A stretch of 64,000 nucleotides of DNA from contig CM051005.1 in NCBI GenBank assembly GCA_027704905.1, positions 7,478,626 through 7,542,625 of the forward strand, given 5' to 3'. The DNA is from Muraenolepis orangiensis (lineage: Eukaryota > Chordata > Actinopteri > Gadiformes > Muraenolepididae). A program made the position numbers and the translations under genes. Under the pieces are notes generated by a model. The model did no database searches. It was given only the letters and a program-made list of their open reading frames with translations, and had not been told where the DNA came from. The stretch's first letter is position 1. Each line of letters begins with the position of its first letter. Shown in pieces: positions 44,331-57,200 of the stretch.

Positions 44331-44587
44331 TATTGACTGACTGGTGTGCAATACGTTGGTCAGAACCGGCCTTATGGATGTGGACACACAATGGTAAAAT
44401 AATGTAGCTACACACCTAAGCTGTCGTTAAATAATTTCAGTATAAATAATTTCAATAATTTAAGTCACTAATCGAGTACGTCTCAGTGTGACAGAGCTTC
44501 TGATGAAGGACTGACAGACAGACACAAAAGGTTTGGTATATGAGAGACAGAAATATTCGCACCTGGACCACGCCCCCTTACAACGAC

Positions 44588-44852
44588 CCGCATTCCTGTC
44601 ACCGTTTCCCCAGCCCTCGCCCAGGTCGCACCCTTATCACGTTCCGCATTCCTGTCACCGTTTCCCCAGCCCTCGCCCAGGTCGCACCCTTATCACGTTC
44701 CGCATTCCTGTCACCGTTTCCCCAGCCCTCGCCCAGGTCGCACACATATCACGTTCCGCATTCCTGTCACCGTTTTCCCAGCCCTCGCCCAGGTCGCACC
44801 CTTATCACGTTCCGCATTCCTGTCACCGTTTCCCCAGCCCTCGCCCAGGTAG
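44588..44852. repeat. 56-bp tandem repeat, about 4.7 units
   Basis: Same unit as 42806-42966, followed by the same 230-base module to 45083. It is the unique-spacer counterpart between the two 7.1-kb blocks. Confidence 0.93.
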
Positions 44853-45083
44853 CCACCCCCCCTTGTTAGTTCTCAGCTGCAGCGCTTCACCGTGATCTTC
44901 CCCCTCATGTTTTCCTGCCCGTCTTATTGGCTGCCTGGGACTGTTCCACCTGTTCCACCTGTTATTTTCCTTGTGTTTAAATAGGCAGCGTCTTCTTTTG
45001 TTCGGCGCCAGTTCATTATATACTGTTTTGTTGGTTGTTAGACTCGTACTTGTTTCACGTTTTGAGACTTGTACTTGTTTCAT

Positions 45084-45618
45084 ATATCTATATTAACAAG
45101 TCCACAAAATGTGGTATAGATAGCTCAAAATATGACGTCAATGTGTCCATTTAACTTTTCTATTAATTATAAATCCGCTTCAGAAAGTCCCTGAGGTTCA
45201 ACTCGGTAGACTGGTAGAGGACATTTCTCTTGACAAATGTATCACATTTGGTGTAGATAGATCATTTTATTTTAGTAAGTCTGCCTAAGCGCTATGTGCC
45301 ACTTTCACCAAAGGGGACAAGAACAAACTGTAATAATGTAAAGGTCCAGTCCGAATGCTTGTTTGTGATGTTTATTTCAAGCTGTCAAATGCAATACAGG
45401 TCCAATGCAACACACAGCTGTTACTCATTATACTACCTAAGTAGGAGCCTCATAGGACCCTGCAGGTGAAGGTCTGACTGCCTGAATGAAAAGTAACCCA
45501 CATTATAACAATCCCTTCCCCCATAGTCTTGAAAAATACATTTGTATAAATTTTTTTAAGCTTAATCTCAGCTACAAGGTAGGGGGTAGACTGCCCCTCC
45601 TCCAGACACCCAAGGGGA
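45084..45618. other. No gene recognised; possible LTR remnant
   Basis: AT-rich to about 45340, then a stretch (AAGGTCCAGTCCGAATGCTT onward) directly downstream, on the - strand, of a Gypsy integrase C-terminus, where a 3' LTR would be expected. Confidence 0.35.
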
Positions 45619-46131
45619 TTATTCTGCCCCTGCATTAAAATAAGTGGGTGCCTTCCTAACTCTACCTGGATAACGACGTCCTATTTCTGGACCCGGTTCC
45701 GGAGGCCTCAGCACGACTGCCTCGGGTGCAGGAGGTTCCGGAGGCATCAGCACGACTGCCTCGGGTGCAGGAGTCTCTGACCCTGGATTGACTGCTTCTT
45801 GTGGTGAAAAGCTCTCCTCCGGTAGACTTGCTGGCATGGTGTTTTGATCATAACATGGACGCATCTGATCCTGATGACGTCTCACCAGCTTGCTGTCCTG
45901 TTGTGTCACCCTCCAAGACACTGGACCGGTCCTCTCTGTGAGTGTTGCGGGAATCCACTTCTGGCCTGAGTACCCTCTTACATAGACTGAGTCAGACTCT
46001 GTGAACATCCTGTCCCTGACATGCTTGTCATGCTGCTCTTTTTGTTTGTCCTGATTTAGTCCAACTCTATTCGCTAGTGAAGGACGCACTAGATCCAACT
46101 GAGTTCTGATTCTCCGGTTCATGAGTAGCTC
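45619..46131 (-). pseudogene. Gypsy-type integrase C-terminus (fragment)
   Basis: On the - strand AELLMNRRIRTQLDLVRPSL, then VGLNQDKQKEQHDKHVRDRM and a chromodomain-like/GPY-F-like stretch (VYVRGYSGQKWIPATLTERT) with a Pro/Glu-rich tail ending at 45619. This is the C-terminal end of a Ty3/Gypsy integrase of a family other than the one next to it. It is fused head-on, at 46132, to the second copy of the Gypsy element of 36396. Confidence 0.75.
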
Positions 46132-46132
46132 A

Positions 46133-47522
46133 GCCTTTTTCAGCTGCCAGCTAACGCCCAGGGAACACAGGTACAGCGCTTTTGACCGGGAGCTCCTTGG
46201 ACTCTGGTTGGCCGTGCGGCACTTCCGATTTTTGCTGGAAGGCCGTGAATTTACGGCGTTCGTTGACCACAAGCCGCTCACGTTCGCCATGTCCAAGGTG
46301 GCGGAGCCTTGGTCTGCTCGCCAGCAACAACAGCTTTCCTACATCTTGGAGTTCAGCACGGACATCCAGCACGTGGCTGGCAAGTCAAACCTGGTCGCAG
46401 ATTGCCTCTCCAGGGTCGTCATTGGAGCCGTCCAGTTGGGCCTCGACTATACCCGCATGGCAATGGACCAGGTCATGGACCCCAGCGTCCAGGCCCTGAA
46501 GGGGGCTGATGTGGGGCTGCGCCTGGAGGATGTGGTTTTCGCCGACGCGGGCGTTTCTCTCCTTTGTAACGTCTCCACGGGCCAGCCGCGCCCGGTCATT
46601 CCCACCAGTTGGAGGCGTTCCGTGTTCGAGGCGGTGCACAACCTGTCGCACCCCGGCGGGAAGCCTTTGGTGCGGATGGTGGCCGCGAAATTTGTCTGGC
46701 GGGGGCTCAAAACGGACGTGAGGGCTTGGGCCGGCACGTGTGTGGCTTACCAGCGTGCTAAGGTGCATCGCCACATAAAGGCCCCCCTGGAGAAATTTCT
46801 GGTGCTTGAGAGGAGGTTTGACCACGTCAACATCGATCTGGTTGGTCCATTACCCTCCTCCCAGGGTTTTTCCTACCTCCTAACTATGGTGGACAGGACG
46901 ACCCGTTGGCCGGAGGCTGTCCCACTTGCGTCGACAGCGGCGGCTGACCCGGGCCTTCATTGCGACATGGGTGTGTCGTTCCGGCACCCCTTCGGATATT
47001 TCCTCGGACCGCAATTTGCAGTTCACATCCGAGCTCTGGAACGCTGTGGCCGGGGGTTTGGGGGTTAAGCTCCACCGGACAACCGCTTATCACCCAAAGG
47101 CCAACGGTCTCTGCGAGCGTTTCCATCGCTCCATGAAAGCGGCCCTCGGGGCCGGGCTGATGGACGTTAATTGGGTCGACAAGCTGGTTTTGGAACACGG
47201 GGGCAAGCACTTGGTGGTCGACCTGGGTGGCAAAGCCGAGCACGTCTCGGTGGACCGGGTGAAGGCTGCTCACCTGGACCAGCCGGTGGTGCTGGCACGG
47301 CCTCCGTGACGAGGTCGCCCCCCGGCCTTGACCCCTGTCACCGAATTGGGGCCTGCGGTTCCGCTCCCACCTCGCCCAGCGGCCGCCCCTGTAGAGGTCG
47401 CCTCCCCGGCTCCCGTTCTCCGGAGTCGTGGTGGTCGGCCTGTCGTTCCTCCCCGCCGCACGAACTTTGTGTATGGGGGAATTCTGGGGGGGCTTGTGTG
47501 GTGGAACGTTATGGGAACATAA
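46133..47522 (+). mobile_element. Gypsy RNase H/integrase part, second copy
   Basis: Same as 36396-37785: RNase H (REHRYSAFDRELLGLWLAVR, VDHKPLTFAM) and integrase with the same frameshifts. RT and protease are missing because the block boundary cuts them off. Confidence 0.9.
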
Positions 47523-47806
47523 TTCACAGTTTGTGTTTAGTGTGTGTTGCACCACGGACCTGTTAGAGTGCGTACCGTGTTGTTGTTGTTGTTGTGGGGT
47601 GCTAGCTGGACAGTAGCAGGTAGCAGATGTGTTTCCCCTTTTGTGAAACCTAATGGAAAATAGTGTGGAGTGTTCCATACTAAACACGCCGCCTCCGACT
47701 CCCATTCATCGGCTCTACAATATGCTATATATTTGTACAATACTATATATTTCCCTGTGTGTTTTGAAGTGAAATAGACCGGGCCCTGCGTCTAGACTGC
47801 CTCCAC

Positions 47807-48000
47807 CTGTCACTCTCGTTCCGCATGGGGTACCGTCGATTGTTCCACGGCTGACGGCGCGCAGGTGCAGACACGGCCGCTGGCCGCGGGTGGCCAGGTC
47901 CACCGCAACGCTGAATTCACCCAGCTCGCTGCCTCCCTCCGACACCGTCACCAGAGAGTCGGAAAAGAGACATTTCTGCAGCTCGGATGGCTCTGCAAAA

Positions 48001-48047
<47 letters not shown>

Positions 48048-48445
48048 ACAAACACACGAACACAGGCTAAGTATTCTGACACCAAAATAATAACATAATA
48101 GCAATTGATAAACAAACAGAGGACGCACGGAGCGACGCGGTGGATGACCATGATTTCCGTAGAATTAGGATCTTCATGAAGTGCGACGCGGTTGTGGAGG
48201 CTAAAGATAGAGGCTGACCTGCGTGCCACACACAGATGCCTGGTTGCTGTTGTTTCACTAACCGCCACACACACATTTGATATTGAACGCTAGTGTTGGC
48301 ATATTAAAGTAGACGTGCGGTGCAACTTACCAATGCCAATGCCAATACCAATGAATTGTATCGCTTCTTCTGACGCCTCGATGAGCGGGGGTTCAGGTCG
48401 AACTGCAGCCTCGACGGGCGGCCCGTCTTCATGTGGGACTTGCAT
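47807..48445 (-). pseudogene. catip: catip exons 1 and 2, second copy
   Basis: Exon 1 at 48445-48331 and exon 2 at 47992-47807, identical to 38710-38596 and 38255-38070. The remaining six exons have no second copy because the block ends in the intron at 46133. A transcript from here would run into the Gypsy fusion. Confidence 0.82.
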
Positions 48446-49101
48446 GGTGCTTCCGAAATTCAAAGTGACTTCAAAGTGTAAAACACGCAGGCCTACTTGG
48501 GACTTTTCCCTAAGGAAGGCTACCTAATGAGCGACAATCCACATTGTGATTGTTGTCTTAAGGTTTACCAGTATATATATATTTATTTTGATAGCAAATT
48601 TCGGCCGAATGAAAGAGAAAACAACGTCGCAAAAGGACGTTGCCTGGCAACGATTGCGGTACCGTAACTATTCTTTAAATGTGCAGTAAAACAAAACCAT
48701 GTGCGTGGTTTTATATATCGAAATATATGGCTTTCAATGAATTGTATGCATAGAAACACAGTGAACATGCGACACAAACAAACAACAAACACCACTAAAC
48801 ATTGCTTAAAACATTTTATTCATCAAAATATAGTACACATTCATAAAATGACGAATTTAATTCTGTACGTCTTATGCTTGACATCCTGGATCTGCAAACA
48901 GATTTGGCTACCAGTAGCAACGTTACAGGTTCCAAAGTTGTTATTGTTTACTTACAGCACTTTAAACATAGCAAATTTCAAGGAAAGTAAAGCCCATACA
49001 ATAGTACAACATTTTGCTTTAAACATTAAAAGATTTAAAAGATGACCTCAGCTATATCTTGAGGATTGAATCCTCTTTATTGGTCACATAAGTGAAATTT
49101 G

Positions 49102-49771
49102 TAGGGCTACCCCCGATTAGTCGACCAAATGTTAATCGACCAAAGAGTCGTTAGTCGATCAAGTTTTCATTGGTTGTTAATAAAAAAGATATATAATCCG
49201 ACACGTGAGAGACGACAGCAGCGGCGCAGAGGACAGTGCCAAGCACCAAGCACCAAGGAAGCAAAGGGAAAAGCAGCAGGAGATATCAATAAGAAATAAA
49301 TGAGGAACGCTATCCTAAGCTTGCAGAGCTCCAGAGCAGCTAAACGCATCCACTCCATCCCTTCCACATCCACACCATCGGAGCGCATATTTTCATAAGC
49401 CGGCTTCATTGTGAGCAAGACACAGAGCTCACTTCTCCCGGGCAAAGTAGACAAAGTTTGCGTAAGCCTATATTTATTTATTTGTTTATATAATTTATAT
49501 TTATTTTACTTTTGTTTTTACTCGTTTGTTTTATAAAGTTATTGTGTTGGTTTTAAAAGTTCAAAAGTTGTGTGATGTCGATGTTATATGCTGTGTTGTG
49601 TTGAAATACATGAACTAAATGTTCAGACTGTCTCCTTGTTGATTTTTCCGACACATTCCGAATCATAATTGAATTACTTGCCGGTGTCGTGGCTCGTTTC
49701 ATGTGTGAACCATTCGTCGATTAATGTCCTTCACTGGCGACCAGGAAAATCTTTGGTCGGGGGCAGCCCTA
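49102..49771 (+). mobile_element. hAT transposon remnant, second copy
   Basis: Identical to 39367-40036, carried along in the 7.1-kb block. Confidence 0.8.
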
Positions 49772-50099
49772 GAAATGAGTTTCTCTGCATTTAACCCATT
49801 CTAGTATTAGGAGCAGTGGGCAGCTATTATGTACATGATAGGGTCTGGTGCCTTGCTCAGGTATTTTGGGGACTTGAACAGGCGACTTTCCAGGTTCCCA
49901 AGCCAAGTCCCAACAGACTGAGCTATCCTGCCGCCCATGAAAGGAAAACCTTGAAAACACAGACGAATGAAGACACATGACGAGTGAATGAAGAACAGAT
50001 GGAAAATGCAAAACGCTAAGAACGTGTGTATGAGTGTTGTGGTGTCGTGTGCGTGCCTCAGAACAACAGATTCACTGACGGCATGAACATGTGGCTTTC

Positions 50100-52540
50100 T
50101 CAGCTGGAACAGGGCGAGAACACAAGTCTTCGGCGTAGGGTCACGTGCTTGGCTTCGGACATTTGCGTCATTACGGCGCCGTTTCGAAGGAACTCCTTCT
50201 GGCTAACGTCATCGTTTACGCGGTAGAGAATCTCCATGATATCGTCGCCCCTGGAAAAACACAAAACACAAGCCAACAAAGTTGGAGTTAGGCCATGACA
50301 CGGTTAAAAGATAGAGTGTGTGTGTGTGTGTGTGTCGCAAGCTGGAGTACCTGGGGCATCTCTCCCGAAGCCGCTTGCAGAGAGACTGGATGAAACAGCA
50401 GCCGTCTACTGTGTTTCTGGACGATTGGTAGTTCTCAATGGTGGCCATGACAACCAGGAAATCAGCATCCATCGGGATATAGATCTTCTTGGTCTGTCCT
50501 CCTCCTCCTCCGTACAGGTCGTCCATGACCACTGTCGGCTCGAGAATGTGCCCTTGGCAGGCCTGGATGAAGAACACCTTGGGCTTTCCCCGCAGACCCG
50601 AGCTGTGCTTTCCGTCGAAAGCGGAGGTGATGTCCTTGATGGACAGCTTCTCGAGGTCAACACCGATGACCTGGCCCTCGGCGCCGTGACTCAGGATGCA
50701 GCAGACAAAGGCGTCGCCGTGCCGCAGGGGCGTGCGCAGTGGGGTGAACTTGTCGTTGGACCACTCCTGCAGCTTGTACTTCTGAAGTGCCGCCAGGTCA
50801 TTCATGGCCGCCACGTCATTCAAGGCTGCCAGGTGCTTTGTGACCTGCTCCATGTCACTCTTCGTTTGGTCCTTAAACATAACGACGTGGAAGCCAAGCC
50901 AGCTGAACACTTTTGCCAGACTTTCTGTGGGAATATAGAAAAAAGGCAACTGGGTGAATGAGCAGTCCTTTGAAGACAACCAGTGGCGTGTCCAAATGTA
51001 GTAGGGGTGGCCTCTGGGTGTCCTGGGGGTGGGCTCTGGGTCTCCTGGGGATGGGCTCTGGGTCTCCTGGGGGTGGGCTCTTGGACTCCTGGGGGTGGCC
51101 TCTGGGTCTCCTGGGGGTGGCCTCTGGGTCTCCTGGGGGTGGGCTCTGGGTCTCCTGGGGGTGGCCTCTGGGTCTCCTGGGGGTGGGCTCTGGGGGTCTT
51201 AGGAGTGACCTAGGGGTGACCTCTGGGGGTCTTGGGAGTGACCTAGCGGTAACCTTGGGGTCTTGGGAGTGTCCTAGGGGTGGCCTGGGGGAGCGGCATA
51301 TCAATAACCTGCAGCCAAAAAATTAATTAATACTTAAATGAAATGGAATTCAATGATTAAAATAAAACATCAATTAAAAGGAAAATGGAAAAACATCTCT
51401 CTGGGCTAACCATGGACACGCCCCTGCACCATACATTATATACATATTGCTCTTTTCTGTGCCGATATTTTGCATTTTATAAATTGCATTTTTATTTTTT
51501 AACTTTATTCTATTTTTATCTTATTTTTATAACTGCTGTCTGTCGTCGGGTATTACACATAAGATTTTCACTGCTTTATACTTGTGTAAACTGTGAAGTG
51601 ACAGTAAACTTGACTTGACTTGAGCAGGTAGCGGGTTTTATCGAATACCTACTTGAGTCCTTCTCTGTTCCACGTCTCTTGTTGCCATTCTGGAAGTTCT
51701 CATTGTTAATGATCACACAGAGACCCGTGGGATTGCTGGATAACAGATAGGAGTCCTGCGAACAGAGCAGACAAGCAGATATATGGTTTTGAGTCCATCC
51801 TCTCTTCTGCTTTGTGAAAACAGGATAAGAAGCAGTAGTTACGGCCGTTTTTTGCATACTTAACGGGCTACCTTTTTTCATACTCATTTATAACCTATAC
51901 TTGTTCACAATGTGTGTGTGTTTACAGAGGAGAATATCAGGTATCTTAGTATTTAGACATCTATGTGACATCAAATGTCTGATTTGATAAATGAGGCACG
52001 TCTGTACAGTAAAAGTCCAATAACATTTATAAAATCGGTGCAAGTCTGCGTTTTAATTTGACTAAAACATGTCAGTTCACTGTTGGACGACAACATCCAA
52101 TTTGGTCTAGTATTCCGGGCTTTGCAGTTAGTTCAAGTTGAAGACCATTTGTTTTAGTATTCCGGGCTATGCAGTTAGTTTGAGTTGAAGACTACGACAA
52201 AACATTACCATGTTGTTGTGCTTGCTGTCTGGCGGCGCGTCTGCCAAAAATGAGAAGAGAAAAGAGTTAAACAACATATAACACACCTGTAGCTTAGAAT
52301 AGTGCAGTCGTAGAATATAGATAGGAAATGCGTTTTTGTACACCTTGACTTATATCAGTGCGACGTTTTAAAGTGCTCGATGAGACGGTAGACCCGGTGT
52401 GTTCCAGGTCCAGGGTCCTCAGCTGAGGGAAAGTCTCCAGGACGTCGTCGCACTGCAGCACCTTGACGAACTCCGCTTGTCTCCCTTTTAAGATGAGGTT
52501 GTCCACCAGATTGGTCACGTGATCCTCCGCGGTGCCCTTC
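50100..52540 (-). CDS. Caspase-8-like (CARD-Casp8 type) gene, copy 2
   Basis: Same five exons as copy 1, at 52540-52344, 52240-52209, 51755-51653, 50924-50351 and 50250-50100. SHG and QACQG catalytic motifs and splice sites are intact. The only coding change I found is at 50757, where EWSDDKFTP reads EWSNDKFTP. The CARD start is missing for the same reason (56-bp repeat at 52541-52701). It is either a very young duplicate or a second haplotype placed in tandem by the assembler. Confidence 0.83.
51000..51295. repeat. G-rich minisatellite, second copy
   Basis: Same as 41265-41560. Confidence 0.9.
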
Positions 52541-52701
52541 ACGTTCCGCATTCCTGTCACCGTTTCCCCAGCCCTTGCCCAGGTCGCACCCTTATCACGT
52601 TCCGCATTCCTGTCACCGTTTCCCCAGCCCTCGCCCAGGTCGCACCCTTATCACGTTCCGCATTCCTGTCACCGTTTCCCCAGCCCTCGCCCAGGTAGCC
52701 A
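52541..52701. repeat. 56-bp tandem repeat, second block copy
   Basis: Same unit and copy number as 42806-42966. Confidence 0.93.
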
Positions 52702-53244
52702 CCCCCCCTTGTTAGTTCTCAGCTGCAGCGCATCACCGTGATCTTCCCCCTCATGTTTTCCTGCCCGTCTTATTGGCTGCCTGGGACTGTTCCACCTGTT
52801 CCACCTGTTATGTTCCTTGTGTTTAAATAGGCGGCGTCTTCTTTTGTTCGGCGCCAGTTCATTATATACTGTTTAATTGGTTGTTAGACTCGTACTTGTT
52901 TCACGTTTTGAGACTTACTTGTTTGTCAAAATGACTTTGTTGTGCCGATTCTGATCCTAAGTGGAATTCTTGTGAACGCCACAAAAGATAAACAAAAGCA
53001 GGTGTACTTTTGTCTTGTGTGATTAAAAACATTCCATAAAGTACTTGTACGGCAAACTGTTGGTGTAAATGCTCTTCGGAGAAATTGCTAAGTAAGTTAT
53101 TAAATAGGTAAGTAACGTTTAAGTGAAGCAGGTGGAGGGCCTTTTTCCGCCAAGGACCCCTTGGTGGATTGAGAAACAGCGCAGGGACCCCCTATACATG
53201 CTGTTGCATTTTATTCCAAACCTATAGGCCTAATAATATATATA

Positions 53245-54244
53245 NNNNNNNNNNNNNNNNNNNNNNNNNNNNNNNNNNNNNNNNNNNNNNNNNNNNNNNN
53301 NNNNNNNNNNNNNNNNNNNNNNNNNNNNNNNNNNNNNNNNNNNNNNNNNNNNNNNNNNNNNNNNNNNNNNNNNNNNNNNNNNNNNNNNNNNNNNNNNNNN
53401 NNNNNNNNNNNNNNNNNNNNNNNNNNNNNNNNNNNNNNNNNNNNNNNNNNNNNNNNNNNNNNNNNNNNNNNNNNNNNNNNNNNNNNNNNNNNNNNNNNNN
53501 NNNNNNNNNNNNNNNNNNNNNNNNNNNNNNNNNNNNNNNNNNNNNNNNNNNNNNNNNNNNNNNNNNNNNNNNNNNNNNNNNNNNNNNNNNNNNNNNNNNN
53601 NNNNNNNNNNNNNNNNNNNNNNNNNNNNNNNNNNNNNNNNNNNNNNNNNNNNNNNNNNNNNNNNNNNNNNNNNNNNNNNNNNNNNNNNNNNNNNNNNNNN
53701 NNNNNNNNNNNNNNNNNNNNNNNNNNNNNNNNNNNNNNNNNNNNNNNNNNNNNNNNNNNNNNNNNNNNNNNNNNNNNNNNNNNNNNNNNNNNNNNNNNNN
53801 NNNNNNNNNNNNNNNNNNNNNNNNNNNNNNNNNNNNNNNNNNNNNNNNNNNNNNNNNNNNNNNNNNNNNNNNNNNNNNNNNNNNNNNNNNNNNNNNNNNN
53901 NNNNNNNNNNNNNNNNNNNNNNNNNNNNNNNNNNNNNNNNNNNNNNNNNNNNNNNNNNNNNNNNNNNNNNNNNNNNNNNNNNNNNNNNNNNNNNNNNNNN
54001 NNNNNNNNNNNNNNNNNNNNNNNNNNNNNNNNNNNNNNNNNNNNNNNNNNNNNNNNNNNNNNNNNNNNNNNNNNNNNNNNNNNNNNNNNNNNNNNNNNNN
54101 NNNNNNNNNNNNNNNNNNNNNNNNNNNNNNNNNNNNNNNNNNNNNNNNNNNNNNNNNNNNNNNNNNNNNNNNNNNNNNNNNNNNNNNNNNNNNNNNNNNN
54201 NNNNNNNNNNNNNNNNNNNNNNNNNNNNNNNNNNNNNNNNNNNN
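53245..54244. other. Assembly gap of exactly 1000 N
   Basis: A round-number placeholder gap. It starts in a (TA)n run at the end of the second duplicated block and ends inside ORF1 of a LINE, so its true size and content are unknown. Confidence 0.99.
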
Positions 54245-57200
54245 GTAGATGATTATGACTACCTGATTTTTGCAACATCATCGGTTATGAAGTGTTTTGG
54301 TTGTGGGGAAGAGGGGCACCCCGTGAGTGCCTGTCCGAAGCGCGGGGACCCGGCTCCGCCTGGTCCGGAGGTCGCGCCGGCGGGGCCGTCTAACGCGCGC
54401 GCCGCGCGGCTGGGCCGTCTAACGCGCCGCCGGCTGGGCCGTCTAACGCGCCGCCGGCTGGGCCGTCTAACGCGCCGGCGGCTGGGCCGTCTAACGCGCC
54501 GCGGCTGGGCCGTCTAACGCGCCAGCGGCGGGGTTGTCCGCCGCTGCGCCAGGCCCACCCGCGGCTGTTGCGCCGAAACCGCCCGTGGCTGCGCCGGGGC
54601 AGACTGCCGCACCAGCGGCTGATGCGCCGGTTGCAATGGAGCAGCAGGTGGCTGCTGCTGAGGGAGGGGTGTCTCCCACTGTGGCGGTGGGGGGGGGCCC
54701 CCCTCCGGAGGGGGCCGCTGCTGCTGACAGTGACGCTGCTCCTGAGCAGTCGGCGGTGGCGCATGGTGTGACGTCTCGGACGCGGAACGGGCGAGGGCGA
54801 GGTATACAACACGTTTCTGCTGATGTGTCCGGCTTGGGGGACTGTGGTGTTGCACAAGGTGTGGGTGTGGGTGACTATGTTCAGGAAGATGTGGTGGGTT
54901 TTTTGCGTGAAGCAGAAGAAAAGGGGGATGGGAAAAAAAAGATAAAAAAACAAAAAAAAGGGTGAAACCCCTGAGATAAGCAATGAACCACAAGGTGACT
55001 CGGCAAAAGAAAGTGTAGAGACAGGTGAAGTCAGTAAAACACAGGAGGAAGATATGGAGAGTGAAACATATATGGAAATAACAGGAGAGGAGCAGAAAAC
55101 ATGGGGGGAGCAGGTGGAGGTTGCTGAGATGGAGGAAGAGGAGGTGGCAACAGAAATGATGAATAAAAAAAAGACTGCTACTAAACGCAGGAGTAACAAA
55201 AAAAATGTATCAACCGTTGCAAAGAGCAGTAAAGTGGAGAGTGAGGGAAAGGAAGGAAGAGAGCAAGGACAGGCGGAGGAGAGTTGGGATGATTGTATGT
55301 CTGACAGCAGCGATGTGCCAGGTGTTTTGAGCAGTAGCCAACAAAAGAAAATGTACACAGCTGAGATGATAAAAAATTACCTGGTGCAGACAAAAAACCA
55401 ACATAACGTGATAGTAGAGGAATATTTCCCAGATTTGGCCATTTTTTGTGCATCAGCAAGGTTCCATATGAACAGAAGGGAGCAGTCTGTATTGGACGAG
55501 CTGGAAATATATAGGCTCAAAAGAATGGTGACCAAAATAAGGAGGCAAATGGGTAGCGGTGAGTTCAGAAAACTCAATGCGTGTGTTTAATTTATTTGTT
55601 TTTATTTTATTTTATTTTATTTTTAATATCTCACTCTTAATGGACACTTTTAGAGTGGGAAGTTTGAACGTAAACGGAGCCAGAGAGGAAAGGAAGAGGG
55701 CTCTAATTTTTCAAACTGCAAAAATAAAACATGTCGATGTCCTCTTTTTACAAGAGACTCACAGCGATGTTTTTAATGAGACGGACTGGAAGAAGGAGTG
55801 GGAGGGGGAAGTCATTTTAAGCCACAACACCTCTCTCAGTGGGGGGGTGGGCTTCCTCCTCTCCAAGTCTTTTAAGCCTGTCTCACTGGAGGTCGAGCAT
55901 TTTATCAATGGGAGGTTGCTTTTAATAAAAGCACGGTTTGACCTATTTACAGTGTTTTTTTAAATGTCTATGCTCCAACAAACGGTACAGAGATGAAGGT
56001 GTTTTTACTCAAAGTTAATGATGTTTTAAACGGTTGTGCCACGGAGGATTTTTTATTTTGGGCGGGGATTTTAATTGTACAGAAAATGCATTTTTAGATC
56101 GCAACCATGCCGAGCTGCATCCAGCATCCCAGCATGCTCTGAGGCAGCTGGTCCACTCCCACGGCCTGGTGGATGTATGGAGAAGGATGCACGCAGACAA
56201 CAGGCAGTACACCTGGTCCCACATCAGGGAGAATAGGATTTCTTCAGCTAGGTTAGATCGTTTTTATTGTTTTAAGCATCATTTTAACACTTTTAAATTG
56301 TGCAGTATATCACCTGCTGGTTTTACGGATCATTCTTTGCTTTTATGTGATGTTTTTATTAGAAATGTTTTACCCAGAAGTGCATATTGGCATTTTAACT
56401 CGGTTTTAACATTTGATAAACATTTTAAAGAGGCCCTTATTTATTTTTGGAGTGTTTTTAGGCAGAGGAAGGGCGATTTTAGGTCTTAGGCAGTGGTGGG
56501 ACCATGGTAAGACCGAGATAAGGTTACTCTGCCAACAGCACACCCTCAATGTCACACAAGACATCATTAGGTCTATGAAAGACCTGGAGAGTGATATAGT
56601 GGAACTAGAAACAATACGTGAGACCACAGGAGATCGAGGATATATTGAAATCCTCAAAGAGAAAAAGATGGCTTTAGCCAACCTGCTGGATGTAAAAGTT
56701 CAGGGTGGACTAGTGAGGTCCCGGTTTTTAAACATAAATGAGATGGATGCTCCCACTAGCTTCTTCTTCGGCCTGGAAAAAAAGAATGGGCAGAGGCGCT
56801 GCTGTCAGGCACAGGGCAGGAAATAACAGAGCCAAGCCAGATCAGGAGGCGAACTGTGAGATTTTATTCCACCCTATACACAAGTGAGTATGAGGAGGGG
56901 GAAACTCTGTCCGAGGGGTTCTGTAATGGACTACCTCAGGTCTCCGAGGAGGCCAACAAACAGCTTGAAGGGCCGTTAACGATCCAGGAGTTGCAGACTG
57001 CCCTGCAAGGCATGCAGGGACGGTGGGCTCCTGGTATCGATGGCCTCTCCGTGGAGTTTTATAGAGCCTACTGGGACGTCTTGTCAAATGACCTTCTAGA
57101 CGTTTTTAATGAGAGTCTGGCCTCTGGCTCCATGCCAGTGTCCTGCAGGAGAGCGGTGATCACACTGCTCCCAAAAAAAGGAAACCTGCAGGACATCAAG

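Larger units (their letters stand above)
46133..53244. repeat. 7.1-kb duplicated block, copy 2 (partner 36396-43509)
   Basis: Starts with GCCTTTTTCAGCTGCCAG, which is also present at the copy 1 boundary, and ends inside a (TA)n run at the N gap. Offset is 9737 before the CA repeat and 9735 after it. Confidence 0.95.

Noticed and set aside
42806..44852. CRISPR-like array, because of the regular 56-bp repeats
   Set aside because: The units are contiguous without unique spacers, and the context is a vertebrate genome.
44533..44895. 120-codon Pro/Ser-rich ORF
   Set aside because: Produced by the 56-bp tandem repeat; the same peptide repeats in two frames.
53169..54281. Long ORFs on both strands across the gap
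   Set aside because: They consist of the 1000 N placeholder.
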